Shown in pieces: positions 8,378 through 16,848 of a DNA stretch of 64,000 bases (positions within the stretch are counted from its first letter, which is position 1; the number at the start of each line of letters is the position of its first letter). The DNA is from Buttiauxella sp. B2. GTDB lineage: Bacteria; Pseudomonadota; Gammaproteobacteria; Enterobacterales; Enterobacteriaceae. The stretch lies in assembly GCF_006376615.1 (NCBI RefSeq), contig NZ_VEXQ01000007.1:124001-188000 (forward strand), written 5' to 3'. A program made the translations under genes and the position numbers. A model generated the notes under the pieces. It saw nothing but the letters and a program-made list of their open reading frames with translations, made no database searches and was not told where the DNA came from.

Positions 8378-10821
8378 GTTACCTCCTGGCTTTCAATATC
8401 AACGATGCATGTTTCTTTTTCCGATGAAATACTGACTGTTGGCGATTGGGTTTGATCTATATAAAGAAGCCCTCCCTGGCCAACATAACCAATATGATTG
8501 TTTTCCTGATCTTTGATCATTGCCCCAAAAGGCAGTGTTTTCTGCTTAAGTAATTTAGGATGAATAATGGTCTGCTTATTTATCTTTGTTTCAAAAGCTA
8601 CGTGAACCACATTCCCCTCAAACGGAACCACTTTCCTTTGTGTCTGCTGGAAATTTAATGCGCCGTCTGCACCTTTGGGGTTAATAACCACTTCGTTAAC
8701 GCGCCATGCCCGTAACCATGGCATTACAGCGTAGCCATTTGAATCAAAACGAGTTCCAGGCGCACCTTCAAGCCGGGCGCCCTGAGCGTCTTCAGCGTAA
8801 ACCAGTGCTACCGTGTCGCTACGTTCAGGTGAAAAAGTCACTCCACGACGGTGAGCAATCAATGAACCACTCAAGCCCGCACTGGCCTGGTGCCAGTCAT
8901 TACCCTGGCTTAATGTCGTGCTCAGAGTGCTGTAAGGTGAACGATAAGAACCGTTCATTCCCCAGTCCATTTCTCCTCCACGGCCATAACCTGCGTTCAT
9001 GCCTAACGTAGTATTATTTTCTTCATCCATCGAGGTTGAGAACCCGATACGTGTATTGCTGGCTTTGCCGTTGCTGCTATAACTGTCCGAATAGATTTGT
9101 GTATATCCAGAGTCTGAGCGAGGCAGGTAATAATTGAAGTTAAGAGCTATCTGATCATCTTTCATAACCTTGCCAATTTCATCTTCATTCCATAAGCGCT
9201 GTACTGAGAGGGTCCAGTTTAAGTTTCCCCAGCTATTACTGTAGCCGACAGAATATTGTCGATAGCTGTCCTGTTTTCCCCAGTATTTATTGATGGAACC
9301 AGAGACATTTAATGCCCCCCATTCTTCCAGGAGAGGTTGACTCAGGTTTAATGAATACGATTGTTTTTCACGTAATACCTTGTATTCCGTACCGTTGTCT
9401 TGTTGTTCAAAAGCATCACGCTGACCGTAATAATGCTGCGTATTGAATTTCCCTTCTAACCATAATGATGTCTGTGAAAAAGGTATCGTTCGGTTATAGG
9501 TTAAGCGATAACCTTGCCCGTGGTTTTCCTGAGCATCGAAATTAAAGCGTGACTGCGTAATATCGAGTGCAAATGCGCCAAAAAAGGTATTCAACCCTGA
9601 GCCAATCAAGACTGCCTGATAATGATCAAACCCCGTGGCTCCCGAATAAAGTGACACATAGTTATTTAACCCATATTGCCATGTCGCCTGGGCTGCAAAA
9701 GGGGCATCATCGCTATCTTGCTCATCTATTTTCCCGGCAGAAAGGTTATAGCGGCTCACTCCCGGCTTTAATAATTGCGGCACTGACGAATATGGAACAG
9801 AAAAGCGCCGAATACGGCCATCGGACTCCTGGATTGTGACGAGTAAATCAGCACCGGTATTTGCCGGTAAAATAGATTCGATAGAGAATGGCCCAGCAGG
9901 AACAGACGTTTGATGGATTATCCTTCCATCCTGTGTAACAGTGACTCGCGCATTTGTTTCAGCAATACCCCTGATGTTTGGTGCCCAGCTCAGTGTGTTA
10001 TCGGGGTGCATTTGATCGTGTGATTCAAGCGATGCTCCCAAAATACTCAAACCGTCAAACAGCTTATTATCAGTATAAAACTGACCTGCGCTGAGCATAG
10101 ACTTCCAACCAATCAGCGGTTTTTTTAACGTTGTTCTGTTACTCGAATAATGCTTTCCACTGTCGTTATTCCAGTCCAGGCTACCAAAATGTTCCAGCAA
10201 CCAACCTGAAGCGGAAGCTCTGATATCAAGCCCAAGCCAGGCGCTGTCTGAACTAGTACGGTTATCACCTCGCTGTTGCATGGAATAGTAGTCGCCCATA
10301 TAACCGAGATTGATTGCAGGAATACCTTTTTGCCATTGTTCAGGCTGAACATAATTACTGTCGGTATTATCAAGATAAGCCTGTGGAACGCTCATGCGTA
10401 ACTCAAGCTGCCCGGCATTAAACGTTTCCACTGCATTACCATAAACGTCCCATTTATTAATTGTGCCGCAGTAATTTTTATCCTCTGCGAAGGTTTTATT
10501 CATCCGTATAGAATTAATCCCGATAGAATCGAGAAAGTAAGCAGAGTGACATGTTGCCAGGTCTCCACTTTTATCCTTGCTTAAGAGAATTTCATGGCGG
10601 CCACGCCAGTAATCATTAACATAAATATCAACACTGTAACTGCCTGGCGGTAGTGACTTTACATCAAAACTGCTGAGGTCGTTTCCTTGCGCATTACCCA
10701 TCAGAATTGCATTATTAAATGTATAGCGCGTATCATCTTCTGCATATACTGACATAGGTAGTAACGATATATGAGCCAGAACTAAAAATGGAGTAACACT
10801 CGTTTTCTTATTAAAATCCAT
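8368..10821 (-). CDS. Outer-membrane fimbrial usher (FimD/PapC family)
   Basis: An 817-residue usher that receives chaperone-subunit complexes and threads the fibre through the outer membrane. Signal peptide 1-28 ends SVYA. The N-terminal domain (about 29-140) has Cys residues at TCHSAYF and NYCGT. The beta-barrel with plug domain follows (APNIRGIAETNARVTVTQDG near residue 285, TSVPAGPFSIESILP near 310). C-terminal domains end with the paired Cys ETCIVDIESQEVTCR. It starts 15 bp after the chaperone. It is clearly diverged from the second usher in this window, so the two operons are not a recent duplication. Confidence 0.93.
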   Translation of the reverse strand: MDFNKKTSVTPFLVLAHISLLPMSVYAEDDTRYTFNNAILMGNAQGNDLSSFDVKSLPPGSYSVDIYVNDYWRGRHEILLSKDKSGDLATCHSAYFLDSIGINSIRMNKTFAEDKNYCGTINKWDVYGNAVETFNAGQLELRMSVPQAYLDNTDSNYVQPEQWQKGIPAINLGYMGDYYSMQQRGDNRTSSDSAWLGLDIRASASGWLLEHFGSLDWNNDSGKHYSSNRTTLKKPLIGWKSMLSAGQFYTDNKLFDGLSILGASLESHDQMHPDNTLSWAPNIRGIAETNARVTVTQDGRIIHQTSVPAGPFSIESILPANTGADLLVTIQESDGRIRRFSVPYSSVPQLLKPGVSRYNLSAGKIDEQDSDDAPFAAQATWQYGLNNYVSLYSGATGFDHYQAVLIGSGLNTFFGAFALDITQSRFNFDAQENHGQGYRLTYNRTIPFSQTSLWLEGKFNTQHYYGQRDAFEQQDNGTEYKVLREKQSYSLNLSQPLLEEWGALNVSGSINKYWGKQDSYRQYSVGYSNSWGNLNWTLSVQRLWNEDEIGKVMKDDQIALNFNYYLPRSDSGYTQIYSDSYSSNGKASNTRIGFSTSMDEENNTTLGMNAGYGRGGEMDWGMNGSYRSPYSTLSTTLSQGNDWHQASAGLSGSLIAHRRGVTFSPERSDTVALVYAEDAQGARLEGAPGTRFDSNGYAVMPWLRAWRVNEVVINPKGADGALNFQQTQRKVVPFEGNVVHVAFETKINKQTIIHPKLLKQKTLPFGAMIKDQENNHIGYVGQGGLLYIDQTQSPTVSISSEKETCIVDIESQEVTCR

Positions 10822-10836
10822 CTTGTTATTCCCTTA

Positions 10837-11544
10837 CTATCCATGTGTGGTTATTTTTGTTTCAACCATTCCGCCATAGTCGTTAACACTCTGGACAACT
10901 AAATCCTTCCCAGCTGGTATTTTTTCTTTTATTTTCAATTTCGCTTTGCTTTTAGGAGCAACCATCTCTCCTTCTTCTAAAAGACCTTTATCTGAATCCG
11001 TTTTGATATCTACAATAGTAATAAAGAAAGGTGATGGATTGTAAATGGTAATATTATTACCGGAAACGAATAGCTCCAGTTTACTTTCAGCATCTACCCT
11101 GTCACCTAAGCCTGCTGGCCGCCAGATAAATTTAAACCTGGAACGGATCGCCATGTTTAATGTTCCGGCACCATCTTTCATTTCATTGTTATCTATTGCA
11201 GGAACGTCCAGAATATTTAACCACCAAAGTGATTCTCTATCGCTAATAGAAATATCCTGCCCTTCCTGCTTTTTAATGCGTATTGACTGGCCATTTTGAG
11301 AGTCAATACGTGCAATAGGGGGTGATATGATAAACGGGGTAGAAATTCTCTCGGGCAATACGTCAGGGTCACCTTCATCCAGCCAGATTTGCGCCAGTGA
11401 TGGCGTGCTAGCCATATTTGTCATCTGGATAGTGATTTCAGAGGAACCCGCCGGATAAATAAATCGCGTGCCATTAACAATAATATTATCAGCATAGGAT
11501 AATGGCGTTATTGCCATGGACAAATAAAAAAATATGAACCTCAT
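10837..11544 (-). CDS. Periplasmic fimbrial chaperone (PapD family)
   Basis: A PapD-type chaperone of about 235 residues that folds and delivers subunits by donor-strand complementation. The open frame reaches 11586, but MRFIFFYLS at 11544 has a GAGG ribosome site six bases upstream and gives a clean signal peptide ending SYA. Family landmarks: NGTRFIYPAG (conserved Arg near the subunit carboxylate), FIISPPIARID, and KFIWRPAGL with the partner basic residue. It lies between the major subunit and the usher. Confidence 0.9.
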   Translation of the reverse strand: MRFIFFYLSMAITPLSYADNIIVNGTRFIYPAGSSEITIQMTNMASTPSLAQIWLDEGDPDVLPERISTPFIISPPIARIDSQNGQSIRIKKQEGQDISISDRESLWWLNILDVPAIDNNEMKDGAGTLNMAIRSRFKFIWRPAGLGDRVDAESKLELFVSGNNITIYNPSPFFITIVDIKTDSDKGLLEEGEMVAPKSKAKLKIKEKIPAGKDLVVQSVNDYGGMVETKITTHG

Positions 11545-11560
11545 AGCGACCCTCATGTGA

Positions 11561-11594
11561 GTAATACCATGGACATAAATGCCCATGGTATTAC
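11561..11594 (-). promoter_or_regulatory. Intercistronic hairpin between major fimbrial subunit and chaperone genes
   Basis: GTAATACCATGG at 11561-11572 pairs perfectly over 12 bp with CCATGGTATTAC at 11583-11594 around a 10-base loop. It begins five bases after the major subunit stop on the minus strand. There is no T tract, so it is better read as an mRNA 3'-end stabiliser or attenuator than as a full terminator. Similar elements in pap- and fim-type operons give excess major subunit over usher. Confidence 0.75.
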
Positions 11595-11598
11595 TATC

Positions 11599-12168
11599 TT
11601 ACAGATACGTTATACGATAATAGGCTTGTGCCAATACAGGGCCGACAGTCGTAGATGCTTTGTATTCGTTATTGAGTTTTATATAACCTACATGGAATTT
11701 GTAGGAGCGCGCATTACCATCAGATTGTTCAATACTAGTTGCAGCCTCATGATACGTCGTCGTGCGAAGATCAATAGCTTTTCTGTTATTGTCCATTAAC
11801 AGCAAAGCTATATTTTCTGGCCCGTTGCCAGTATTTTTAAGATATCCATCTTTTGTCGCATTACTGCTATTACGATCCAAAGCAATCACAGGGGCTCGGT
11901 TTGCAATTGCATTACAGCCATGAAGTGTTATCGTAAAGGGTATAGCGATATTTCTTTCCACACCTTCCTGTACATCAGAATATCTAACAGCGGGGAGGCT
12001 GATAGTTTTATTCTTATCAGCATTCGATATCTGGCATGAGCTGTCATATACAAAGCCATCAAATGCTACAGTGCCAAACCACTTATCAAGCATTGAATCG
12101 CCCGCAGCCATTGCCGAAGGAATAGCTGTAATACATGTCAATAAAGCAAGAGTTGATACCTTATTCAT
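11599..12168 (-). CDS. Fimbrial subunit, probable major pilin of operon 1
   Basis: A 189-residue exported pilin with signal peptide 1-21 (PSAMA). The Cys pair SSCQIS and LHGCNA closes the incomplete Ig fold, and the C-terminal strand AQAYYRITYL is the chaperone-recognised beta zipper with its penultimate aromatic. First gene of the minus-strand operon (subunit, chaperone, usher, adhesin, unknown). The position and the hairpin immediately downstream suggest it is the abundant shaft subunit. Confidence 0.85.
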   Translation of the reverse strand: MNKVSTLALLTCITAIPSAMAAGDSMLDKWFGTVAFDGFVYDSSCQISNADKNKTISLPAVRYSDVQEGVERNIAIPFTITLHGCNAIANRAPVIALDRNSSNATKDGYLKNTGNGPENIALLLMDNNRKAIDLRTTTYHEAATSIEQSDGNARSYKFHVGYIKLNNEYKASTTVGPVLAQAYYRITYL

Positions 12169-12602
12169 AATGTTTTCCTTTTGTCAGAAATACAATAGTT
12201 CTGTATCTATCAAGAGGTGCTTACCTCACATATATTATGAATAAGCAGACTAATAAGTATCTACGATCATTATCTCATTTGAATGAGGCTTACAGCTTGT
12301 AGATAATAAATAAACATTAGAATATTAATAGCGTCATTACGAGTATACTTTCACTTATTAGTGACACGCATAAATAAAAACAACGGCTTTTTATCAGTCA
12401 TAATAACAATGATTAAAGCGTTAAATATCAAAGCACAAGAGACTTATAATAAAAACACCGAATTAATAGCTCGGAAAAAACGACCCAATATTATGCACAT
12501 TAAGCTAAATATCATTAGTACCAACCCATTATCTTTGCTCTGATCAGTCGATGAAGGTGAGTTTTTATCACCCAAAAAATCATTTCGGACGGAGGACGTA
12601 AA
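12169..12602. other. Intergenic region between fimbrial operon 1 and csgD-like gene
   Basis: A 434-bp AT-rich divergent control region, expected to hold the promoters of the fimbrial operon (minus) and the CsgD-like regulator (plus). A small dyad GAGGT-GCTT-ACCTC lies near 12212-12225. A GGAGG ribosome site at about 12590-12596 serves the regulator. I see no long inverted repeats suggesting a fimS-type switch. A 60-codon frame at 12361-12543 has no ribosome site and low-complexity composition and is not called. Confidence 0.6.
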
Positions 12603-13238
12603 ATGCTAACACAAACAATAGAGCAAAAATTGTTCTTAGTGACCAGGCCATCTGTACAAAGCCATCTTCTTCTGGAACATCTTAACCAAGAGATTAATAT
12701 CCCGGTGGTCGTTCTCAATGTGAAGAAGCCGATGATGTTTTATTCATCTGAAAAATCTATATTTGTTTACGATACTGAAGCTGCCAGTAATAAATCCAAC
12801 AAAATTTGGCCAAAATTGCTGACCGAAAGTCAGTCCAGAATGAGGATATGCTTACTTAATTGTTCAAGAGCATTATCCGTTTATGAGAAATCCGTCTGGC
12901 ATCATTTCGACACAGTCGTACCTGATGAAGCAACCCCAGATAGCCTCGTTAAGACCATTAGAAATATGGTTCTAAATAAATTGGATGAAAGAGCAAACGG
13001 TTGCCATAAAATGGTACCAGAGCAACCGTTTTATGGAAAAAGTTCGGGGAATTTGACCGAACGAGAATATGAAATACTGCATGAATTATGTAAGGGTGAA
13101 TCTAATGCACGTATTGCCAGTTCTTTTTTCATCAGTGAAAACACCGTCAGGACGCATCTCTATAATATTTTCAAGAAAATCTCAGTAACTAACCGGATCC
13201 AGGCTGTGAATTGGATTAATAATCAAATGGTTAGCTAG
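12603..13238 (+). CDS. CsgD-like LuxR-family transcription regulator
   Basis: A 211-residue protein with the CsgD layout: an N-terminal receiver-like region lacking an obvious phospho-acceptor set (about 8-125) and a LuxR helix-turn-helix at about 148-208. The pattern LTEREYEILHELCKGESNAR, then IASSFFISENTVRTHLYNIFKK, then NRIQAVNW is very close to CsgD. CsgD controls curli and cellulose in E. coli; there is no csg operon here. It is divergent from fimbrial operon 1, which suggests it is the local activator of those fimbriae. Strong GGAGG site before the ATG. Confidence 0.85.
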   Translation: MLTQTIEQKLFLVTRPSVQSHLLLEHLNQEINIPVVVLNVKKPMMFYSSEKSIFVYDTEAASNKSNKIWPKLLTESQSRMRICLLNCSRALSVYEKSVWHHFDTVVPDEATPDSLVKTIRNMVLNKLDERANGCHKMVPEQPFYGKSSGNLTEREYEILHELCKGESNARIASSFFISENTVRTHLYNIFKKISVTNRIQAVNWINNQMVS

Positions 13239-13448
13239 GCGCATTAACTTCTATTAAAATTTATAATCACAGCATTTATTATACATGCCATTATTATTAC
13301 AAATGTAACGCTGCTAGTCGCGATTATATGCACCAAGCAATATTACACTGCACATGGTTTCACACGTAACTGAAAAATAAATTATCTGATTTTGTTTATT
13401 GACTCACAAATATACTATGTGTAAGTCTGACAAGGAGTTTTCGCATTC

Positions 13449-14303
13449 ATGGATGTTGCGCCTATGCCCAAAGAAAAAATAGTACAGGAAGTATTAGATT
13501 ACATTGAAAAACATATTGAAGTGAATATTAACATTGATGATATATCGATACTCGCAGGTTACAGTCGCAGGCATATTCAATCTATTTTTAAACACTATGT
13601 GAAAATATCCCTTGGTCTATATATTCGCAAGCGTCGAGTCACTCGTGCATCAATATACCTACGGCTAACCAACATGAATGTCATTGATATTTCATCAAAA
13701 TTTGGTTACGACTCACAACAAACATTTTGCCGGGAGTTTAAAAAAGCAACAGGTATAACGCCACTTCAGTATCGCAGAAGCCACTATTGGGATTTTGCGC
13801 CACTATTGGCAGAATTTAAGTTCCGACCTATTAATGTCGGTAATTTACACCTGTGTACATTACCTGGGGGGTATGTTTCTGGAAATATTTCTCATCATGA
13901 GATATCTGTTATAACAGGTGATACTTCTATAGAGGCTCGGTGGAAAAAAATAATCAATAGCCTGAATAATAAAAAGCAAAACATTTGGTCATTATCAGAA
14001 TATGAGGCACATAAAAAGCACTCCATGCGAATAAAAGTAAGTTCAGTCTTTGGTATACACAAAAATAATCACAGCGAATGCAGTAATGATTATGAATACC
14101 CTTCCGGTCTCTACGCTCGATTTTCATTCAGATGTAGCAAAGAGGAATATCGTACATACTCGAAACACATCTATCTTAATGTTTTCCCAAAGCATAAATT
14201 AAAACGCAGAACTGCACCTGATATCGAGGTCTTTACTTATAATGGTTATACCACCCACGATAATACTTTAGATTGTGAATATTATATTCCAGTCGAAGTA
14301 TGA
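13449..14303 (+). CDS. AraC-family regulator, Rob-like (N-terminal HTH, C-terminal ligand-type domain)
   Basis: A 284-residue protein with two AraC helix-turn-helix units at residues 10-110 (LAGYSRRHIQSIFKHYV and FGYDSQQTFCREFKKATG). A larger C-terminal domain follows (about 125-284) whose layout and ending CEYYIPVEV resemble the GyrI-like domain of Rob. This architecture in enterobacteria senses small molecules and controls efflux, stress or envelope genes. An AAGGAG site lies 12 bases before the ATG. It ends three bases before the convergent MFS pump gene. A diverged paralogue lies at 23102-23953. Confidence 0.85.
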   Translation: MDVAPMPKEKIVQEVLDYIEKHIEVNINIDDISILAGYSRRHIQSIFKHYVKISLGLYIRKRRVTRASIYLRLTNMNVIDISSKFGYDSQQTFCREFKKATGITPLQYRRSHYWDFAPLLAEFKFRPINVGNLHLCTLPGGYVSGNISHHEISVITGDTSIEARWKKIINSLNNKKQNIWSLSEYEAHKKHSMRIKVSSVFGIHKNNHSECSNDYEYPSGLYARFSFRCSKEEYRTYSKHIYLNVFPKHKLKRRTAPDIEVFTYNGYTTHDNTLDCEYYIPVEV

Positions 14304-14306
14304 CAA

Positions 14307-15551
14307 CTAACTATGCTGTCTGGCCTGTGCTGCATTATTAAGTCTTCTAACTGATGGAGTGAAACTGACAACAATTGTCGCCACCACAACGGCCACTGCT
14401 GATGCTAGCAGAACCTTTGTAGTGCCGTAATGCATAGCAAGCGGGCCGGCAGCAAGTTCACCAATCGGAATTGCCACAAAAGACCCCAATGCATCATATG
14501 CATAAACACGTGCAAGTTTTTCAGGCGGAATATGGGTTTGCAGAGAATGCGCCCAGACGACGCCAAAGAGCCCAAAACCTACACCGGCGATAAAAAATGT
14601 AGCCATCAGACTCGGTATTGACGGTATCAATCCCAGCACTGCAATCGGCCCTGCGCAAAATATCACCAGCATAGTACCAATTAATAAATCACGCCGTGGC
14701 CGCCAGCGAAGTGCAATAAAAGAACCCGCAATCAAGCCAATACTTTGCGCGGCGATTGCCATTCCCCAGCCAGCCCGGCCAAATGTGGAATCCGCCACGA
14801 CGGGGCCGAGCACCATCATCACACCGCTAAATGCTGCATTGACGATGGTAAATTGCACGACGATAGCCCAAACCCAGGAGCGCGAAATGAATTCAGCCCA
14901 ACCTTCTTTTAAGTCCTGCAAGATATTAGATTGTGATTCCAGGGGATGTGCAAAGCTGGTGCGAATCATTAGATAAAGAGGTGCCGATGCAGCAAACCCT
15001 AAAGCATCAATAGCCAGGCCCCATCCAGGCCCCGTCACGCTGGTAAGAACGCCGCCAAGGGATGCGCCTATTACCGTACCACCGTAAATCCCCAACTGAA
15101 TAAAGGCATTGGCTTCCCGTAGGCAGTGCACCGGTACGGTTTGTGGAACCATGGCTTGCGAAGCTGGAAGTGAGGTACCCGCAGCAGCTCCATTTATTGC
15201 CCCCAGTAGCGCGAGCAAAGTGATCGTTGCAGAACCATCCAATACTAAACAGGCAACAATGCCCTGAGATATGGCGGCGATAACGGATGAATACAGCAAT
15301 ACTTTGCTTCGGGAATAACGATCGGCAAGCACACCGCCAATCAGCAAGAAAGCCACATTGAAGATAGAACGAGCCGCGATAACAATGCCCAAATCGGCGA
15401 CAGTGCCTCCCATATCGAGAACGGCAAAAGCCAGTGCAATCGGTGCAATTCCATTTCCCAGAACGGTTAGCAAGCGGGCGAAGAACAGACGACGAAACGG
15501 AACATAGTGAAATGCCCGTTTTGAAGATAATGCTGTTGGATCGTGGCTCAC
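14307..15551 (-). CDS. MFS efflux transporter (EntS/MefA-like group)
   Basis: A 414-residue protein with about 12 hydrophobic helices. The order FRRLFFARLLTVLGNGIAPIA, then GGVLADRYSRSKVL (loop 2-3 motif) and ASQAMVPQTVP matches the MFS_3 group that includes EntS and macrolide exporters. No EntS-specific enterobactin context is present. It probably exports a hydrophobic compound or drug. It is convergent with the Rob-like regulator, a family that often controls efflux pumps, but co-regulation is only inferred. Confidence 0.82.
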   Translation of the reverse strand: MSHDPTALSSKRAFHYVPFRRLFFARLLTVLGNGIAPIALAFAVLDMGGTVADLGIVIAARSIFNVAFLLIGGVLADRYSRSKVLLYSSVIAAISQGIVACLVLDGSATITLLALLGAINGAAAGTSLPASQAMVPQTVPVHCLREANAFIQLGIYGGTVIGASLGGVLTSVTGPGWGLAIDALGFAASAPLYLMIRTSFAHPLESQSNILQDLKEGWAEFISRSWVWAIVVQFTIVNAAFSGVMMVLGPVVADSTFGRAGWGMAIAAQSIGLIAGSFIALRWRPRRDLLIGTMLVIFCAGPIAVLGLIPSIPSLMATFFIAGVGFGLFGVVWAHSLQTHIPPEKLARVYAYDALGSFVAIPIGELAAGPLAMHYGTTKVLLASAVAVVVATIVVSFTPSVRRLNNAAQARQHS

Positions 15552-16848
15552 ATATTATCCCTGAAATGGTGTTATGTCTTAGCTGCTCACTGCAGGAGCG
15601 AAAGCGTTATCTACAGCATGACTCTGAAGTGCCGGCCAAAAGTGCCTACCAAACTTTTGGTGATCCAGTGTATTAGTTCAGGCACTACCTGACAATTGCC
15701 GGGTTTCCCCTGCAGAAACTGGCTGCATGGGCGAGTTCTGTCATTTACGCCAGATAACCGACCTTGCACCTCGCCCTCCAGAAGCTGTTTGTAAAACAGC
15801 AACTGAACGTGGCGGCCTCAATGCAATTGCGGTGGGCTGGGCGAGTTGCCAATGTGCTGTGGATGATGTTTGAAGACGAGAAAGTTTATAACGCTACTCC
15901 TTAAAATTAAGCGTACGGGCTTGGCGGTGGTATTAAATTTAGTGGTATAACGTCAATCACACAAAACACTTAGCGATACGGCTTTTTATTAGCGCACCGC
16001 TGGCCTACCCCCACAATTACACACAACGGTCACTGAATAATGTCGGTTTGTTCAATGCTCAACTCCCCCGTTTCGCCAGTCCGCTGTAAATTCAGACGGT
16101 GTCAGATAATTCATCACAGAAGTTTACGGATTGCCCGAAGAATTCACTGACAGTGAGGACTTTTTAACTAAATCAGAACACGTTACCTGTAGATCACCAT
16201 ATAGAATACATGACCGAGGTGTACGTAAAAAGCTAAGTTTTTACACATCCAGGTGGGTAATATTAGTTTTATGAGGCTAATGTTCTCAACGGAAGTGATT
16301 ATCCAGATAAGCCAAATGCAAATAATGGCAGCCATGACCACTACAGTGTCGTAGGATACATTTATTTTCGTAAAAAAATAAAACATATGAACTAATACAT
16401 GCCTCATTATTTACTGTTCATTTTTTGTTTTTTATAAAAAAGTATATGTATTCCACCTCTTAACACTGATATTGCTGAGCGATGAATTTTATTATTTTCA
16501 ATAGAATATTAATTTTGTCATTAGTTATTTTAAATCATTAATGCGACCTGACGTGCCTCATTTGATAATAAATAGGGTTCATCGTCAGTCCCCAGTGTTG
16601 GATCAGCATACTCCATTTTTCACCACATCCAGGATTGCCAGATATTACGTCGATTCAAGTGGCTAAATGCACTCTGCCACTACACGTACCATTAATTGTG
16701 CAATCCGAATGATTTTTGTTGAGTTTTATAAAGGTAGGACGGAGCAAAGAGTATACCCATTATGCTGCCCCGTTTAGGTCAAAAACGTGTCGCCATCTGA
16801 TGTCGAAAGTGCTCTGGGAGGGGGACACCACAAAACAGGATGACAACC
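15552..16848. other. Gene-poor region upstream of glgB with decayed transposase-like fragments
   Basis: About 1.3 kb without an intact gene. A plus-strand frame from about 15757 to 15903, with no start codon and a stop upstream, ends in QLRWAGRVANVLWMMFEDEK and loosely resembles the tail of an IS110-type transposase; this is weak. A minus-strand fragment at 16052-16123 resembles an IS3-type transposase tail (listed separately). The right part (16440-16848) is AT-rich and should contain the glgB promoter. In E. coli asd lies at this side of glgB; it is not here. Confidence 0.5.
16052..16123 (-). mobile_element. IS3-family transposase C-terminal remnant
   Basis: Read on the minus strand, a short frame gives TSVMNYLTPSEFTADWRNGG and then ends with VEH and a stop. 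An NYLTP-EF sequence near the end is the usual finish of IS3-group transposases, where the DDE domain closes with a sequence like LGYLTPAEF. An in-frame stop lies directly upstream, so only the last 23 codons survive. Both IS ends are unresolved. Confidence 0.45.

Noticed and set aside
12361-12543. A 60-codon plus-strand frame in the fimbrial control region
   Set aside because: Low complexity, no ribosome site, and it would occupy the promoter region.
16183-16407. A 74-codon hydrophobic minus-strand frame
   Set aside because: It lacks a ribosome site and known family, and lies in AT-rich debris upstream of glgB.
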